Shown in pieces: positions 5,165 to 6,389 of a stretch of 6,389 nt of DNA. The stretch comes from Nitrososphaerota archaeon. Lineage in GTDB: Archaea > Thermoproteota > Nitrososphaeria > Nitrososphaerales > Gagatemarchaeaceae. Numbering within the stretch: position 1 is the stretch's first letter; each line of letters starts with the position of its first letter. A model generated the notes under the pieces. That model was not told where the DNA came from. It ran no database searches and saw only the letters and a program-made list of their open reading frames with translations. The stretch lies in the NCBI GenBank assembly GCA_005877365.1, contig VBPP01000227.1, forward strand, positions 1 through 6,389, given 5' to 3'. The position numbers and the translations under genes are program-made.

Positions 5165-6292
5165 ATGCAGGAGAAGAGCATCGGCTTCATCCCGATCAAC
5201 AAACCCATCGTAGGGGAGGAGGAGAAGAGGGCTGTGGAGCAGGTTCTCGAGAGCGGCTACCTGACGGACGCCTCATACTCGGGAGGAAAGTGGGTGAGGG
5301 AGTTCGAGGAGAAGCTCAAGAGGCTTCTTCAAGTCAGGCATGTCCTAGCTGTAAATTCGGGGACCTCCGCTCTTTTCACCTCTCTCTCTGCCCTCGGGGT
5401 CAAGGAGGGAGACGAAGTAATCCTCCCTTCCTTTACATTCGTCTCCACGGCGAACGTGATAATCGCCCTCCACGCCAAGCCAGTCTTTGTAGATATCAAG
5501 GAGGACTACAACGTCGACCCGGCGAAGATAAAGAAGGCGGTCTCGAGGAAGACGAAGGCGATAATTCCGGTTCACCTTTACGGTTACCCGGCAGACCTCG
5601 ACGAGATTCAGGAAATCGCAAGGAGTCACTCTGCCGCTGTGGTCGAGGACGCCGCCGAGTCGATAGGCGCCGCCTACAGGGGGAGGCAGACGGGGAGTAC
5701 CTCCGAGTTTGGTTGTTTCAGTCTCTACGCCACCAAGGTCATCACCTCGGGGGAGGGGGGCGCGATTGCCACCAACGATGACGAGCTCGCTGAGAAGGTC
5801 AGGTTGATCAGGAATCACGGGATGGTACACGGTTACGACACGAGGCTTCTAGGATACAATCACAGGATGCCAGAGCTGTTGGCTGCGATCGCATCCGTCC
5901 AGATGGAGAAGCTCGAGAGGTTCATGCGCGCGAGAAACAAGAACGCTCAGTACCTGACGGAGCGTGTGGCGGGGCTGAGGGGTGTCAAGTTCACGCAGAA
6001 TTCGCCCGACAAGAGTCACTGCTTCTACCTCTACACCCTGCACCTCGAGAAGGGGAGAGAGCAAGTGCTCACAAGCCTAAACGAGAGGGGAATCGGGGCC
6101 GCGGTATACTTCAAGACACCCGTTCACAGAACCCCCCTCTACGAGGAACTCGGATACTCCAAGACCGACCTGCCCAGGACAGATGAGGCATCCAAGCACG
6201 TTGTCTCGTTGCCTGTTCACCCCGCCCTAACCGAGACTGATCTCGAGAGGGTTGCCAAGGAGTTCGAGAGAGAGGTTTCGCGCCTCTTCTAA
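5165..6292 (+). CDS. DegT/DnrJ/EryC1/StrS-family PLP-dependent sugar aminotransferase
   Basis: The family transfers an amino group, usually from glutamate, to a keto-sugar nucleotide, giving amino sugars such as perosamine, QuiNAc-derived sugars or amino-arabinose. The 375 residues match the usual family length. Visible motifs: N64-S-G-T-S-A (cofactor phosphate binding), P88-S-F-T-F, V160-E-D162-A-A-E-S-I-G (Asp to the pyridine nitrogen), and F185-S-L-Y-A-T-K191-V-I-T-S-G-E-G-G with K191 as the Schiff-base lysine. After these come R216-N-H-G and G-Y-N-H-R-M-P-E-L-L-A-A-I (230-242). E165 after E-D-A-A, where many members have Gln, recalls perosamine-synthase-like enzymes, but substrate cannot be fixed from this. 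The ATG lies about 30 bases after a TATA-like box with no Shine-Dalgarno sequence upstream, so a leaderless mRNA is likely. The N-terminal region (about residues 31-43) carries the longer loop seen in some archaeal members. It is followed after nine bases by a glycosyltransferase gene, indicating an operon for glycan assembly. Confidence 0.93.
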   Translation: MQEKSIGFIPINKPIVGEEEKRAVEQVLESGYLTDASYSGGKWVREFEEKLKRLLQVRHVLAVNSGTSALFTSLSALGVKEGDEVILPSFTFVSTANVIIALHAKPVFVDIKEDYNVDPAKIKKAVSRKTKAIIPVHLYGYPADLDEIQEIARSHSAAVVEDAAESIGAAYRGRQTGSTSEFGCFSLYATKVITSGEGGAIATNDDELAEKVRLIRNHGMVHGYDTRLLGYNHRMPELLAAIASVQMEKLERFMRARNKNAQYLTERVAGLRGVKFTQNSPDKSHCFYLYTLHLEKGREQVLTSLNERGIGAAVYFKTPVHRTPLYEELGYSKTDLPRTDEASKHVVSLPVHPALTETDLERVAKEFEREVSRLF

Positions 6293-6301
6293 ACGCGACG
6301 A

Positions 6302-6389
6302 GTGAAATCGTTGCCCAAGGCGGTCGTGGTTGTTCCGACCTATAACGAGCGGGAAAATGTAAGACCACTAATCGAACGGATCTCGGCAA
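6302..6389 (+). CDS. Family 2 glycosyltransferase, dolichol-phosphate mannosyltransferase-like, N-terminal fragment
   Basis: Only the first 29 codons are inside the window. They read V-K-S-L-P-K-A-V-V-V-V-P-T-Y-N-E-R-E-N-V and then R-P-L-I-E-R-I. The hydrophobic strand followed by P-T-Y-N-E-x-E-N is the nucleotide-binding N-terminus of GT2 enzymes, and this form is typical of DPM1-type dolichyl-phosphate sugar synthases, which load mannose or glucose from a nucleotide sugar onto a polyprenyl phosphate at the cytoplasmic membrane face. The catalytic DxD lies beyond the edge. The start is GTG at 6302, the first start codon after the aminotransferase stop in the same frame. TTG at 6311 is an alternative. 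The gap of nine bases makes co-transcription with the aminotransferase nearly certain. The product would be the natural donor supply for the GT-C-like protein encoded on the other strand. Confidence 0.8.
   Translation, partial: MKSLPKAVVVVPTYNERENVRPLIERISA

Noticed and set aside
5290..5830. Long alternative frames on both strands within the aminotransferase gene (5290-5781 plus, 5345-5830 minus)
   Set aside because: They overlap the conserved aminotransferase motifs in frame 5165-6292, and their products are Arg/Gly-rich with no family features, as expected of antisense and shifted frames in GC-rich coding DNA.
1..6389. tRNA, rRNA, CRISPR repeats, IS ends or riboswitches
   Set aside because: Genes fill almost all of the window. 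The only gaps are 79, 37, 61 and 9 bp, none of which can hold a tRNA or repeat array, except the 79-bp gap, which shows no cloverleaf. No regularly spaced direct repeats were seen.

Overview
The window reads as part of an archaeal chromosome, probably a TACK-lineage archaeon (Crenarchaeota/Thaumarchaeota/Bathyarchaeia-like). The main reason is the B-family DNA polymerase on the minus strand. Between motif A and motif B it has the Cys/His-containing segment and the 'GSLRDLRV' stretch I know from crenarchaeal PolB1, and its motif B reads KxxxNA rather than the euryarchaeal KxxxNS. Short TATA-like boxes about 30 nt ahead of ATG codons without Shine-Dalgarno sequences (leaderless mRNAs), a dolichol-phosphate-mannose-synthase-like gene and TTG/GTG starts also fit archaea. 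The DNA looks moderately GC-rich, with many AGG/CGG/CTC codons. I cannot name the genus.

Left half (1-3041, minus strand): one unbroken reading frame that leaves the window at base 1. Its first 579 codons are the exonuclease and palm part of a replicative B-family DNA polymerase (Exo I, II, III and motif A all intact). Inside polymerase motif B, after K-V-I-L-N-A, a Cys-starting intein begins and fills the remaining 1304 bases. It has splicing blocks A, B and F and a two-motif LAGLIDADG (DOD) homing endonuclease. The window stops at about the penultimate intein residue, so the C-terminal splice junction and the C-extein are not visible. No stop interrupts the frame.

Middle (3042-5103): a 79-bp divergent promoter region with one TATA-like element usable in both directions separates polB from a small four-helix membrane protein (plus strand, 124 aa). 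That gene converges on, and overlaps by the four bases CTAG, a second unassigned four-helix membrane protein (minus strand, 173 aa). Upstream of the latter, on the same strand, lies a 350-aa polytopic protein resembling GT-C-fold, polyprenol-phosphate-sugar-dependent glycosyltransferases (GT87/DUF2029-like).

Right end (5104-6389): a second compact divergent promoter, again with a single central TATA-like element, drives a complete DegT/DnrJ/EryC1/StrS-type sugar aminotransferase. Nine bases later a family 2 glycosyltransferase of the dolichol-phosphate mannosyltransferase type begins and runs off the edge. The aminotransferase, the GT2 and the GT-C protein together suggest a surface-glycan or protein-glycosylation locus: one enzyme makes an amino sugar, one charges a lipid carrier with sugar, and one transfers lipid-linked sugar outside the membrane. 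The most notable element is the intein in the polymerase active-site motif, whose insertion point appears one residue downstream of the classical Thermococcus site.
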